DNA of 64,000 nt from Panopea generosa (taxonomy: Eukaryota > Mollusca > Bivalvia > Adapedonta > Hiatellidae), in NCBI GenBank assembly GCA_029582155.1, contig CM055901.1:28222152-28286151 (forward strand), in the 5' to 3' direction. Position 1 is the first letter of the stretch; the number at the start of each line of letters is the position of its first letter. Position numbers and translations under genes: made by a program. This document shows positions 1 to 30,360 of the stretch, one piece after another. The notes under the pieces are model-generated. The model was not told where the DNA came from and searched no databases. It worked only from the letters and a program-made list of their open reading frames with translations.

Positions 1-584
1 TTGTCTCGGCGGGTCTTAGTCTCGTCTGATTATTGATATTGACAATACACAACCGCTAATCAGTTTAATCCCTGACACTTTAAAAGGTGTTGACAAACAA
101 GAAGATGTTCGCCGCTTGTTTACCCGGTGCGTGCGTTTGATCAGCACAAGTGTGAAAGTCGCAAAGAATGTTTGAATAACTAATTACGAATCAATTACCG
201 GCACCGGCTATGGTAAAACATCGTAATTATTGTGCTTGTAAGTTAATTATCTTTAATATCGATTGTGTCTTCTTTTTCATTAAAGCCGATTTTTATTGTC
301 ATACTGCAAGCAGTAATAAAGCAGAAAGTTTAACATGAATGTGTTGAAAGTGTGAAATATATACTTTACATGATGATGTATTTATGTTGAATATGAACAT
401 TTCAAAACATTATAAACTGGTTGCATTCAAAGTTATAAAAATATTTAGCATGAAAATAAAGCATATATATGTTTAACAATGTTTTGCTTACTTCCTTTTC
501 AGTAATCCACTTTAAATACTGATAAAAACATGTACAATACATGCAAAACATATCTGTAAGTTTTGAGACATATTGATAAGCGTC

Positions 585-673
585 TAAAAATAGAAACCTT
601 TCTAATCCGAAAACCCTTCTAATCCGAACTTTTCTTCTGGTCCGAGCAAGTTCGGATAAGAGAGGTTCCACTG
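585..673 (-). mobile_element. Tigger/pogo-like element terminus
   Basis: Read on the - strand, the sequence begins CAGTGGAACCTCTCTTATCC just inside a TA dinucleotide at 674-675. That is the usual look of a Tigger/pogo terminal repeat. The other end was not found, so this is a fragment. Confidence 0.5.
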
Positions 674-701
674 TATAATATTGCTCACTTGTTACATAAT
701 A

Positions 702-880
702 CAGCCAAACCTGTGTAAGTAGTCAACTCTAATGAGTGACCACTTGTCTTAAGCAGCCACATTTGCTATTTTCCATTGCTGTGCTTTCAGAGTATATCAA
801 TATGCATTAACCAATAGCATGTCTTTAACAGCCATTCTTGCTCTCTTCCTTGACTGGTTGCTTAAGACAGGTTTCACTGT
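702..880. mobile_element. Short inverted-repeat DNA element, family T1 (pogo-like)
   Basis: The ends read CAGCCAAACCTGTGTAAG and, inverted, CAGTGAAACCTGTCTTAAGC, and TA flanks both sides. The same element occurs at 1043-1220, 22294-22465, 47857-48033 and 53820-53980. It is non-autonomous, with no open frame. Confidence 0.65.
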
Positions 881-1042
881 ATATTACCTGCTTGTGAGTT
901 ATTTGTTTTTTCAATTTTTAAGGAATTAATTTAAAAAGAAAACAGTACCCATTGAGAATGTGGTAGTACTTGTAAGTAAAATAGTTGCATGCAGTACCAT
1001 TTCATCTGTACTTTAATCTGTCACTGTAGACAGATATACCCG

Positions 1043-1220
1043 GTAGTCAAACCTATCTAAGCAGCCAGTCAACAGAAGGAGCAAAGGCGACCTTTTAAGA
1101 CAGGTTGTTGCTTAATACAAGTTGTTTTGCTGTAAAAACATACAAATGTGAAATGGCAATTGTGGTTGCTTAAGACAAGTGGCTGCTAACTAGAAAGGAC
1201 AGCTTACACAGGTTTGACTA
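1043..1220. mobile_element. Short inverted-repeat DNA element, family T1, second copy
   Basis: The ends are GTCAAACCTATCTAAGCAG and, inverted, GTCAAACCTGTGTAAGC. Inside lies the family's repeated TTGCTTAAGACAAG motif. It lies about 160 bp from the first copy. Confidence 0.6.
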
Positions 1221-1492
1221 GCAAAATGGCCAATCAAAAGAACCTTTTGCTTACAACAAGTAAATGTATCGACACTCTAAAATCATCAATATTACAGACT
1301 AAAAAAAGTTGCTTGAAATATATGTCTTCATAAAAAGCGGCGTATGCGACCGCTAGTCTAATGCATTTTTGACAGTTTAATACATTTTGACAGTGTTAGT
1401 TTAATATCTATTGTCTTATCAATCAATATGACTTTGTATTCATTTGCATTTCATAATTATAATTATTTGAAATGGAACTTTTCCCAATACAG

Positions 1493-18851
<17,359 letters not shown>

Positions 18852-19235
18852 CCCGGTGGCTGTCAGGGCAGATTGCAATCTATCACTACTAGGCTTGGTA
18901 CTGTCTCCAGGGTAGAATTAAGTCTAGCAGCTATTGACTGAATGGCTTTTATCGCACATGCATAAGGATACTGAAGTTGAAAAACTTACGTACATGACGT
19001 ACAAACTGCCACTTATAGATGCTGATGCTTGTTTAGATATTTTGTCATTGATTTTACTCTCTTTCTCTCTGTTTCTCTTTATCTCTCTTATCAATCAATA
19101 ATGAATTGTTTATGTGTTGAGCAGTATTACTCAGATTTTGGGTCCCAAGTTTATAAAACTCTTTTGAGTTGATACTCGACTGCGTTCAGCTGAATTGCAA
19201 TTAATGTTGCAATAAAAGCCAGGCTTTCTTTGGTT
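18852..19235 (+). other. Probable Src kinase 3' UTR with polyadenylation signal
   Basis: The first AATAAA after the stop is at 19211-19216, followed by a T/G-rich stretch (TTTCTTTGGTTGG). This is a plausible end about 380 nt past the stop codon. Longer 3' UTRs cannot be excluded. Confidence 0.45.
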
Positions 19236-19336
19236 GGTTTTACCTAAACATGGTAAAGTTTGAACTGAAGAATTGTATAATATTGAGCCCAGAATTTTTT
19301 TCTTGCACACCAGATAAGGATACCTAGATGTACATT

Positions 19337-19740
19337 TTGACCAGGGTTAGATATTTCTACTTGCCCTAGGGCATTGGAACCATCTTTTACATGATATAAA
19401 TTATATAATTTGATGTCTTTTATGCAATCATGGTGAAAAATATAATGTTGATTATTGCAATAGCAATAACTGGTATATACTCTTTTTTTTTTGCTAGCAT
19501 ATTGCTTGTGGTTAGTAAGTACAAAGTTTACTGTGTATAAAACAACTGATGCATAGTAACGCATATAAGTGTCGTGAAAAATATAATGATGAATTAAAGT
19601 AAAGTTATTCGATTTGGGATGCAAGAAAAAGAATTATCATGGCTGTTTCTGTTCGAATAGAAAATTTAGTCCCGAGTTATAAATGTTTTAATGGGAACAC
19701 GGCGCAAAGGGACGGAATTTCTACCCAACCTTTAAACCTA
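19337..19740. repeat. Dispersed repeat, paired with 59690-60000
   Basis: It shares GGGTTAGATATTTCTA near its left end, a middle ATAAATTATATAATTTGA and a right part TAGAAAATTTAG...AACCTTTAAACC with 59690-60000. The two ends are weakly inverted copies, as in a DNA element. The class is unknown. Confidence 0.4.
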
Positions 19741-20079
19741 TGTTAGATACTTATAATTATACTACTCAGGTGTACAATATTGTCATATGAAATGAAAAGT
19801 TGCTTTACTATTCTACCCTTGAAGGAGTGACATGTCAGCAGTTCTTATGTTTCTCAAAATACATTAATGATTGGTATCCATGTAGGTAAAATGTGACGTG
19901 TACATTACAACTCGGGAGTGTCTAGTGGGCACTATTGTAAATGTTTTAACATCATAGATGTGTTGTTTTTATCTTTGTTTTCTGCTGTAGATTTTACCGT
20001 CTCCAAGTAGTTTGTTGTCTGTAGTTTGCTGTCCAGAGTAATTTATGTTATTATTACTCTTATAATTATTATATAAAAA

Positions 20080-20640
20080 AAACACCGGAATGGATAGATA
20101 TTTGAGCATTTAGAAAAAGTACTAACAGTAGATGAAAATAAGTCACATGAGGTGAAAAACTGTTTACAGCATATGATAACTACTGACAGTAGATAAAAAT
20201 TACTCTCGAGTAAAAGACAGTTATTTATTGTAGATGAAACTACTCATTGTCAATGAAAACTACTCACAACATATAACTGCCCATTGTAGACGGTAGCTAC
20301 TCACAGAGTGAGAAAATTTCTCTAGATAATATTTATCTAGATAAAAACTACACATGTTGGTTAGAGACCATTGACAGAATGAGACAATTACTCTCAGGTC
20401 ATAACAAGTAATACAGTATCCAGATAACATCTACTCCCATTAGATAGAAACCACTGACATTAAGTATTTAAAACTAATTAACTTGCAAAAGATCTAACTA
20501 CTTTGAGTAGATCAAAACTGCTAAAAGTACATGTAAATGGAATTTACTCATAGCTGATAAAACCTACAAATTAACAGGGGAAAACTATTAGCAGTAGATC
20601 TGTGAAAATGACTTGTAGACATTAACTATTCATAGTGGTA
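20080..20640. repeat. Highly degenerate tandem repeat, GTAGATGAAAACTACTCA-like
   Basis: Variants of ACAGTAGAT(G)AAAACTACTCA recur about every 25-35 bp over 500 bp, many in drifted form. It looks like an old minisatellite. Confidence 0.5.
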
Positions 20641-22293
20641 ATAATGGTACTAGTATTTGGTGCTTAAACATGACTGTAGTTTAAAGTAGTGTTGTGTTGT
20701 TTCTTAAATAAGTTATAGTGCTTTGTAATATTTTGTTTTGGTTAATTCTATCGTTTACTATGTCTCCTTTTTTTTTAGAACTAAAATATATAAGCATTGT
20801 TTTGTTGTTCTTTTTTTGTACTTTTGTTGGTTAGCTAGACATTTATTGGTCAACAGGTTTTGTTAATATGTCAATGCTTTGTACTCATGGACACCTTAAA
20901 CATATTTTTTTGCCAATTTCTCCTTTATAAATTTAGTACTGGTACATGTTAGCCATAATAATTCACCCATGTGACCAATGCATAATAATTATTATATAAT
21001 TGCAAGGGATAGGCGAGGTCACTCAGTGAATAGAATTCATAGTTTTGCTGTCCGCTGCAGAACAATACATACATAAATATATATAACATAACACCATTTT
21101 ATGAATATAAAAGTTACTTATAATATGAATATAATGACATGCTTATGTTACTTAATAAGTTGATAATTGTTTATTGTTTTGTCTTCAGATATACAAAAAT
21201 TGTTTTTAATATAAAAATTAATAAGAAATCAAGACTTTCATACTTGGTTTCACAGATTTAAAGAAACATTTATGTTGCTCAAAGATATATTTCCAAAGGT
21301 AGTAAGAAGGGAATTGCCTTAAGCATTCAAATTATGTTAGACGGACTCTAATTGTAGAGTGCATTCTAAATTCATGTTTCTTGTACATCTAAAAAGGAAA
21401 TTGCGGAGGTTTGTTTGGTGGTTTTATAGTCACAGAGTATTGTAAGGCTGTTTTCTGACTTTTATTGTGGATTAATTATTAAAAGACTTCTTTTTTTTTG
21501 TCAACAGTAATGGTAGTATGTTGCAAGATGTCATTTTCTGCACACGTGCTTGTTCTGGGTCAATTGTACTTTGTACAGAGTTTCGTCATAGCAACCACAT
21601 CTGCTATCTGTGACAAAATGATTATTTAACTTCATAAAGAAATGTGTTTCATAATAATACTAAAGTATATTATACTAGTAACCTGTATTTTAACTGTTAA
21701 AGATTTATTTATTATTATTGCTTCATTTTATCAAAAGAACAGATTTGTATTATTTAAAAAAAAAATAGTATGGAATAATGTAAAGCTTTACTATTACAAA
21801 GATTGGAAAGAGATGATCATTATACTGTAATTCATTTTGTTTAAATATATTTATATATATATTTTATATGTCAGTGTAAATTAATGTTTAAAAATATTAT
21901 AAATCTGGCATAGTGTGTTAACCTTGATGTCATGGAAGACAATTTCAATATTCATAATTTGTCAAATGACACAATATGACTTATTGATGACTGTCCAAGT
22001 CAATTGAAGCAATACTTTTTGTGATTATTAATGATGGAAGGAGTTATTGGTAATGTTCAGTGTGAGATCATGGTCAACATATGTTGTGTGATCTGTAAGT
22101 TACAAATGAACAGAATTGAATTCACAATGTTGGACAAGTAGCAAGAAACTGTTTAAGATTTTGACTATTTTTCTGATATACCAATGTAGTTCTAAGACAT
22201 CAGCACGCTTGAAACCTCAAAATGGAAGCAAGTTTGTGTGTGCATGAATTGTTTTGTTGTGAACACATGGAAAAGGAGATTACATTATATATA

Positions 22294-22465
22294 CAATCAA
22301 ACCTGTACAAGCGGTCACCCCTATTAAGCAGCCACTAGTCTTAAGCAGCCAAATTTTTTTTCCCATTTATATGATATCAGAGCAAATTAACCTGCATTAA
22401 ATGACAGCCTGTTTTAAAAGGTTACTTTTGCTCATTACCATGACTGGCTCCTTAAGACTATATAT
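22294..22465. mobile_element. Short inverted-repeat DNA element, family T1, third copy
   Basis: The left end is CAATCAAACCTGTACAAGC. The right end, GACTGGCTCCTTAAGAC, is truncated at an AT run. The body (TAAGCAGCCACTAGTCTTAA) matches the other copies. Confidence 0.6.
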
Positions 22466-25400
22466 ATATTGGTGTATTCTCACTAGTAGTTTTTTTTGTA
22501 CGACCGTCATTAAATATGGTAGAAAAAAAAGCAATTTGTTAAAAAAAATTATAAGAAGGCTTGCTTCCATTAAACACCCACCTATAATGCAGGATGCAGA
22601 TGTCTTAATAGTATTACTATGGTAATTAGTGAGTTCATAGTAGGTATACCATGTACAGATATATCGAGAGTTACTGTAGAATATTAACTACATAAATGTA
22701 AAATGTAATGTAGAGACTTATCTCCAAGCTTGTCTGTTTATTCATTATATAATGCAATATTACAATCATGTATTTCAATTTGTAGTCTTTCAGTAGTGTC
22801 TTTATTTTATGATCTCATTTCCTCATTTTCTTCTTCATTGCAGACCTCATCTTTTGTATACATGCATGTGCTTAAATATTTTACCTGCCATACATTGATG
22901 TAGTGTCACGCTATTGCAATATATCGTATCATTTATTTTCTGTGTCACAAATACTTGTTCCTATCATAAGTTAATATAACCCTAAGTCAATGTCAAACTT
23001 ACCGGCCATAGTTTTGTGTTTGATGAGTGCAGAATTGTAAGAGCTGAATTCACGAATTCTATGTTTAATAATCAAGCCATCTGACATGGCGAAAAAAAAT
23101 CAAATGCATATATATAAGAAATAAGACTTGTGCAAGATTTGAATTGTAAGATATTGAATTTTGTCATACATTATGGCAAAGCTTCCAAAGTAAACGCTGT
23201 AAATTTTGCTTAAGTTTATGCATGTCATTCATCTTCATGTTTTGCTTCATAATATTTAGCTTTACTGGCCAACCCAAAGGCCAAAAGAGCTTTTTCTTAA
23301 TATTTAAATGGTAAAACTTTTGATCTATATAGATAGATTTTATGCTCAAGATGTTGATTTCTTTTTAGTTGTGTCGGTTCTTTGCCGATACTGTTTGGAT
23401 GACAAATATTGACAAGTTCGGCTGATCATTGTTAGAAAAAAAAATGAAATGTAGATGGAGTATCACTTTTCAATCTGGATACAAAATTTCCATAAGTTTG
23501 TTTCACTTCATTTTGTGCTGCGTAGTAATTTTGAAATCAGGGATTACTTTTTGTATTGTCAATGGTTAAATATTTTCTATAGCTTTGGCGGTAAATTCAG
23601 GACATCTGCACTTATTGTCTGTAGTTTAGTGACTAGTTGAGAAATAGGTAGGTCAAGGTCACTGTCAGAGTTCAAAGGTTATTTTCACCACAAACAAAAC
23701 ATTTCCCACATTGTGAGGCAAGGTGTTGGAGTAGGTGACAAGTGATCCCGAGTTAAATATAAAATATAGATACATGTATTATTAACTTTAAACTTCAGCT
23801 TAGTATGAATATCTGCCATGCTTAAAATCTTGACTTTAACATTGAATAGAGAAAATTACAGAAAAAATTAGATGTAGCCATGCGTAATGGTTATATTGAC
23901 GACCTTGAGGTTTATTAGTCTACTGAATATTGTCCTATCTTAACAGCTCATGTTCATTGTCAATGTTCAATACATTACTGATTTGCTAAAGGATATACAA
24001 ATGTTTTATAATATGTTATAATAGTACATAGGACCATGGATTTATCATGAAAAATGGGGTGCTTACTGTCTTGTTTTCAAGTATTATTATGACCCTAGCT
24101 ATAGCTTCACTTACACATATGCTACCCTGCTTGAACATGGTATGGACAGTTTAAAGTTTTAAGTTCATATGTTCCTTCTGCCTCGTGTTTCATAACTAAA
24201 GCACCAAAATGTTTCAGACCAAATCATCGCCAATCAAATTACTGCGACTTTGTGTATACTGATTATATTTCATAGTTTGGACGAGACGGGTAATACATAA
24301 TATGTACCAAAACATTTATTCAAAGTTTTCCCTTTCACTGTCAGTCATAATACTCCTGTTAATGTGGATTGGAATATCTTTTCTCTGTCAAATATCATGG
24401 AAATTATGTACGCCAAAAAATATTTTACCTCTTACAACAATTCGGACAAACAGCAGGCAGCGTTCGTATCAACATTGTTATGGCATGCAAGAAAATTTGT
24501 AAAGGCAGGCAATTGCTTAATTCATTGTAGCATTTATACATTTGCATTCAAGACTTTGATTCCACTTTCATATTATACTACCTATAATGTAGTAAAACTT
24601 GCTTTAAAACATACAGATGTAGAAATCAAATTTTATCAAATCATACAAAATATTGCTGTTTAAATCATGCTTGTTGGTGATGACCAATAACTGGTCATGT
24701 TTGGAGATAACCTGCACACAGCAGCCGGTCTATGTTTCTTGACTGCGACACTTTTCTGAAAAGGAAGTAGAGAGAACCAGTCTAGCAGAGTTTGGATTGG
24801 ATAAACTGTGTTAATATTGCTGTATTATAAACAAGAGTGTGTGTGGCATAGGGGAAGTGACTTTGTTTGATTGAATAGAGCATAAATTGTTGTCTCCCTT
24901 TGTGGTGGATATTTTAGAAATTTTATTTCTTCAAATGAAGAAGCATATTCCTATATTTTTTAAAAAATTATAAATTAAAGGCCGAGTGTTTTCATTGAAT
25001 GCCCAGCAAAGTCGTACTTTAAATAGGGTATAAATTGTTTGGATCTTGGGTGTTTGAGTCTGACTCAAAAAAAGAAAGACACATTAAACTTTGTGTGAGA
25101 AAGTTTGTTGGTGCCATATGGAAGGGCGGTGGTTTGGATATATAACCTGTAATACCTTGAAAATAGGGTTGCACCACCTTAAAAAACAACAACATCAAAT
25201 AATGTGATTTGTTTAAATATAGAAATGAAGATGTTCTTGTAATAAACAACTGCACACACATGCTGGTAGATATTAAAAAGCTTCACCTAGTCATTGCAAA
25301 CAAACAGCTGTCATTTAAATGCTCATATTGCATGCGTTATATATGATTATAAATGTAGGAACGTATAATGTATTATATGATAATATGTACTGTAAGTGTA

Positions 25401-25756
25401 AATATTATTATGTCTAGATTTCTTTCTTGTGTAAGTAAAGTGTTGCTGTTGTAGAATATTGTTACCTTTTATTCTCTTTCAAACATTTTTATGTGTATGG
25501 AAAGTGTTGTATTTCACTTGACATGCATTTAACAATGGATTATTTATCTCCGTCTCTTTGCTTTTATTAATTGCTACTGTGTTATGATTTATAATTATAC
25601 ATGTATATGGAAACATTTTTTTTTTCATTTCTACTGATAGAAAGTCTGTACAACTATCTGCAGCGTTTTCGTTTTTACATTCAGTCAGCATTCTCAAATT
25701 TTCAACACTATAATCTTATCATACTCAATTAAAGACATGTACACAACTTTTATAAA

Positions 25757-25905
25757 GACTTGTTGATGAGTATTCAAGTACTGAAATAAGTACTCAAGTA
25801 CTAAAATAGTACTCAAGTACTGAAAAAGTACTCAAGTACTGAAATAAGTACTAAAATAGTACTCAAGTACTGAAATAGTACTCAAGTACTAAAATATTTC
25901 AAGGT
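25757..25905. repeat. Tandem repeat, AAGTACTCAAGTACTGA unit
   Basis: Six or more units of a 15-20 bp near-palindromic motif (AGTACTCAAGTACT), so single strands can fold on themselves. Confidence 0.85.
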
Positions 25906-26149
25906 TGTTTAAAATACATAGATAGGTTGTAACCTGTATATCTATCAATTTAAAAATAAATGTTTTTAAGTACACAATAGTATAATTTTGTTTATTTCTA
26001 ATTTTCTAACCAAATTATTTTTTACTAAAGTTTTTTATATTGTCATGATATGTTATGCCATAATCAGAATTTATCATAACATACTCATGTACCTGTCAGA
26101 GATTGTGATAACCGGTTGAGGTTTTTCTGTTCTCTTTTAAAATTTACTT

Positions 26150-26500
26150 TTATGGATACATACATTGTTGGCTGTTGTCCATTAGTTATTCATAATTTGT
26201 CACCAATTGATACATACATGTCATTTAACAGTATATACATTGGCAGTTCTGGATATATATACATTGTCTGTTATTTATACATACATTGTCAGTTTTGTAT
26301 ACATACATTGTCAGTTATGGGTACATTAATAAATGGTCAGTTATGTATACAGTGTTAACTCAGTCAGTTATGAATACATACATTGTCTGTTATAGATACA
26401 TATATTGTCAGTTATGGATACATTACGGTCAGTTATGGATATGTACATTGTCTGTTATGGATACATACAGTGTTAGCTCAGTCAGTTATGGATAAATATA
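26150..26500. repeat. Tandem repeat, GATACATACATTGTCAGTTATG unit
   Basis: About a dozen drifted copies of a 20-30 bp unit containing TACATTGTCAGTTATG or CATTGTCTGTTATG. Confidence 0.8.
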
Positions 26501-27953
26501 TACTAACAGTGACATTTAGAAAATGCTGTTGGATAAAATGAAGAAATTGATGTATTATTTATGATATTTGGCCACATGAAGATGAGTGTCAGAACAGACG
26601 CACTATATGCATGGGTTCTACACATTAAAGGTTGCAATTTGTATAAGTTGTAAACATCATTTTCTCTATCAGATTAAAATAAATGAGTTAAATCAATCAG
26701 CATACCCATAAACACTTCATTGAGATGATGTTTTAGTTATATGAGATTTTGTCAATTGTTTCTAAATGTTATTATAGCATACTAGTATTTACAGTTAAAA
26801 CAAGAGACCTAAATGCCACAATATTTAATTACTGGTTTAATATGGTTATTTATGTTATGGTAAAGCTAACCAAGCTTTGAATGTTTGTGAAACAGATCCT
26901 GAAGTATGAAATAATTTTTTTTTTTTTTTAAAAAACAAAAATAAATAAAGTAAAAAATCCTGTGTATGATGTTCCTGTAAATGATAAAAAAAAAACCAAT
27001 AGAAAAATGGAATGTGAATGTGAACGTGAATGAGAGAATATCAGTATAGATGGATATAAGAATTTCTTGTATACACAAATCATGAGATTTACAGTGAAAG
27101 GTCTGTTATATCTAAATATCGGAACAACAACATATTTTGCTTATGACATTTTACTATCAATATTTGATAATTTGCGTGTTCAAGTTCTAAATGGCTTTTT
27201 TATACTTTGAAATGAAATCAATATTGCTGGACGAGTATGACCATGCTTTTTCATCATTAGCTTATATATGGATTTCACAACATAGAACTTTTTCATAGTT
27301 ACATAAACCATTTATTGTATAAAATACTAGAGTATCATTAAATATGTAAATGTGTAAAACATGTAAGTTGCAGTTAGTGAAAACCCTTAAAAATTGTATA
27401 TGGAGTACTAGTAATTATTCTAAATTTAAATTTTTTTTTTTGTTTATAAAACCAGTATGATGAAATTATGTTATCGTTTCCGTCGTTTTATTTTGTCATA
27501 AATAGTGAATCGTCTGTACTGTTGTGTTTTTCATTTATGATTATAAATTCAGTACAACGCATGAATTTACTGAAATAAACTACTTAAGTATGTATTTATG
27601 TGTCTGTGTTTTGTTTATATCACCAAAATTATGTAGATTTTAATGATTCTATTGAAAACATGCTTTTGTGGGTCTCATTTTATAGACTCGTGAACATTTG
27701 CAAATGTGGTATCCAGGTTGTGTCAGTATCAGATTGTATTCTCGCCTATATATTATGTTCGCATGGTTTCATGAGGATGTAATATATTCCTGAAATATAC
27801 CTATATGTGGCCAATGTTGCTTTTCTTGTACCAATGTTGAAGCCTCATTTATGCATGCCCTTATGTGGTATGAAAGGGGGAGGGGTGGGGGAGGGGTTAT
27901 AGAATTATAGAGAATTTTTTTCATCTTAGAAAGAGTCCCAAGCATTTAAATGT

Positions 27954-28181
27954 ATTTAAATGCTGTCTATTTTTAGAAAGGGGATTTCATTTAAAGCTTA
28001 CCACTCCAATTTAAATGCTGTCTATTTTTAGAAAGGGGATTTCATTTAAAGCTTACCACTCCAATTTAAATGCTGTCTATTTTTAGAAAGGGGATTTCAT
28101 TTAAAGCTTACCACTCCAATTTAAATGCTGTCTATTTTTAGAAAGGGGATTTCATTTAAAGCTTACCACTCCAATTTAAAT
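27954..28181. repeat. Four identical 55-bp tandem repeats
   Basis: The unit starts ATTTAAATGCTGTCTATTTT and ends CTTACCACTCCA. Four copies begin at 27954, 28009, 28064 and 28119, with no differences that I can find, plus a partial fifth. Confidence 0.95.
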
Positions 28182-28993
28182 ATAGATTTTGTCATGTTTT
28201 GGTGGATTTGACATACCAAACCATTCAGATTTTATTTATTAATGATGAGATGCCTATATCCATTTTAAAAATTATTTTATTTTTTAAGACATTTATAGCA
28301 TTTTTTCCTGATATATTCCCTTTAAATTGTATACATGTATTTATGGAAAATGGCTCTTTATAAAAATGTGTCTATTGTGTAAAATGAATAAATTACTGAA
28401 ATATAAACTTGGTAATGCAATTGTCTGGTACAATGTGTTAACATCCCACACCACTATTACATTTTCTATAGGGCTCCATTTATGTCCAAAACACTGAAAA
28501 AAATCTGCAGCATTCTTCTGGGTTCAAATTCTTCACTGATTCAAAATATGCAATAATAATGAAAAAAAAATCATACCTTGACAAGGTTTATTTTTTGGGA
28601 AAAAAAATCAATAGTTTTGTGATACCTATCAATTTCTAGAGTAATGATATGTCAACGATTCACCTGTGATTGGTACGATCTATCAATTCTAAAATGACAC
28701 AGAATTGCCTAGAAGTCTGGTGTCATCAAATTTTCAGTGGTGATTTCTACATCACATGATATGAAAAAATACATCACTGCAATATACAGGTCTGAAAAAC
28801 AGAAGAAAAAGAGAACTTAAGCTTTACTTCATCTGCAGATCTGTAGTATTCAAGGGATATGATAGTGGTGTGAATTTTTAATGGTACAGTCTATCATCAT
28901 TATCTTTAAAACACTGTGTGTGTTTTTCCTATAGTTATATAATCTTACTTCACAATAGCTAAATGTGTGTATCACTATGACTCTATTTAGTGG

Positions 28994-29455
28994 ATTCAAT
29001 GAGTGTACTTCAAATCCCCATGGTTAAAAAATGGCATAGAAGTCCAAAATCCCCATGACAGAATTAACAGGGTAGTCGAAATCTCCATGGTCAAGACAGA
29101 GGGGTAGTCAAAATATCCTCAAAATTAATATGTAGTTCTTTTTTTTAAATGCTTGTCACAGCCACACAATAAGATCTTTGCAGCTAATTTGTTTCAATAA
29201 TTATTATATGATATTAATTTTCTGTTTGATAATGTAAGTATGCCTCTACTCAACACCTTTGAGTAAAATCAGTAAATAAAGTAATACTTATTTATTTAAC
29301 ATAGTTACCAGTGTGAAAATCTGAGTAATTATAACTAACCACTGAGAAGATTTTGACTACTCATTGCAGGGATTTTAACCACCCTGTCATTTTTGCTATG
29401 GGGATTTTGACTGCTATGCCATTTTTGAGCCATGGGGATTTTGAGTGTCCCCCAA
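28994..29455. mobile_element. Long inverted-repeat (foldback-like) element
   Basis: The left arm (about 28999-29115) has AAATCCCCATGGTTAAAAAA, then ATGGCATAGAAGTC, GACAG...AGGGTAGTC and GGTAGTCAAAATAT. It matches the inverse of the right arm (about 29347-29452: ATGGGGATTTTGA, CTATGCCATTTTTGAG, CCACCCTGTCATTTTTG). The arms are over 100 bp and the spacer about 230 bp. There is no open frame. Confidence 0.65.
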
Positions 29456-29520
29456 ATTCAACAGACAGACAGGCAGTAAATATATGCATGCAGAAAAAGT
29501 GTCTGTCATTGAGATTTGTA

Positions 29521-29850
29521 ATATTCTCAATGCATGAAGGAGATGGTAACGTCAACATGCATCTCCAGTGTTAATAACCAATGCATGAAGGAGTTTGAAG
29601 GAGATGGTAATGTCAACATGCATCTCCAGTGTTAATAACCAATGCATGAAGGAGTTTGAAGGAGATGGTACTATCAACATGCATCTCCAATATCAATAAC
29701 CAATGCATTAAGGAGATGGTAACGTCAACATGCATCTCCAATGTCAATAACCAATGCATGAAGGAGATTGAAGAAGATGGTAACATCAACATACATCTAC
29801 AATGTCAATAAGCAACGCATGAAGGAGATAGTATGGTCAAAATGCTTCTC
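29521..29850. repeat. Tandem repeat, 51-61 bp unit
   Basis: Five to six copies of AATGCATGAAGGAG followed by GATGGTAACGTCAACATGCA and TCTCCAGTGT. Unit length alternates because some copies carry an extra TTTGAAGGAG. Confidence 0.9.
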
Positions 29851-30237
29851 TTTTTTTTTAAAGGTCAAGTGGGTCGTCTAGTATGAGATATGTGGGTCTC
29901 AGGTAGGTAAACTCTTATGTACACATGGAGATATATTCAAATCGGATACCAAACTTACAAAAAAGGGCATCCCTTTCCTATTCCACAATTCAAAGTGTTT
30001 TATATGGTCTATCCCACCACATTGTTGCATGCTAGTATCAGAGACATATAAACATGTAATTAAGTCACTGCTAGGATGCAGTGAGTTTTGGTTATTAAGT
30101 GCATTTCGGTATTTCTATACACCGATAATACAGCACACTTTTTATCTAAATGTTGCATATTTCTTGATTCTTTGACGCAATTGTCCCCACTTCATTGCTT
30201 AGAAACGCAAAATTTTCATTATCGAAATCGTCTATTC

Positions 30238-30360
30238 AAGTATTTGCGAGTGTCACGGCGTGCTCTGTGGTTGTTGTTGGGAACCGGACTCGATATTTTA
30301 GTATTTGCGAGTATCATATCTTACCCTGTGATTGTTGTCGCAAAAGTTGTTTTGTGTTTC
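30238..30360. repeat. Diverged 60-bp direct duplication upstream of GAK
   Basis: AGTATTTGCGAGTGTCA...GTGGTTGTTGT (from about 30238) is repeated about 61 bp later as AGTATTTGCGAGTATCA...GTGATTGTTGT. Confidence 0.55.

Larger units (their letters stand above)
1..1492. other. Upstream sequence, probably an intron of the Src kinase
   Basis: No SH3 or SH2 exon could be read on either strand here. The visible content is a Tigger/pogo-like terminus ending at 673 and two short inverted-repeat elements (702-880, 1043-1220). The gene's next upstream exon must lie left of position 1. Confidence 0.6.

Noticed and set aside
19244..19624. Open frame of 126 codons on the - strand downstream of the Src kinase
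   Set aside because: It is AT-rich, lies within a dispersed repeat, and has no recognisable motif.
25757..28181. CRISPR-like arrays
   Set aside because: The repeats are directly tandem without unique spacers, in a eukaryotic intron-bearing genome.
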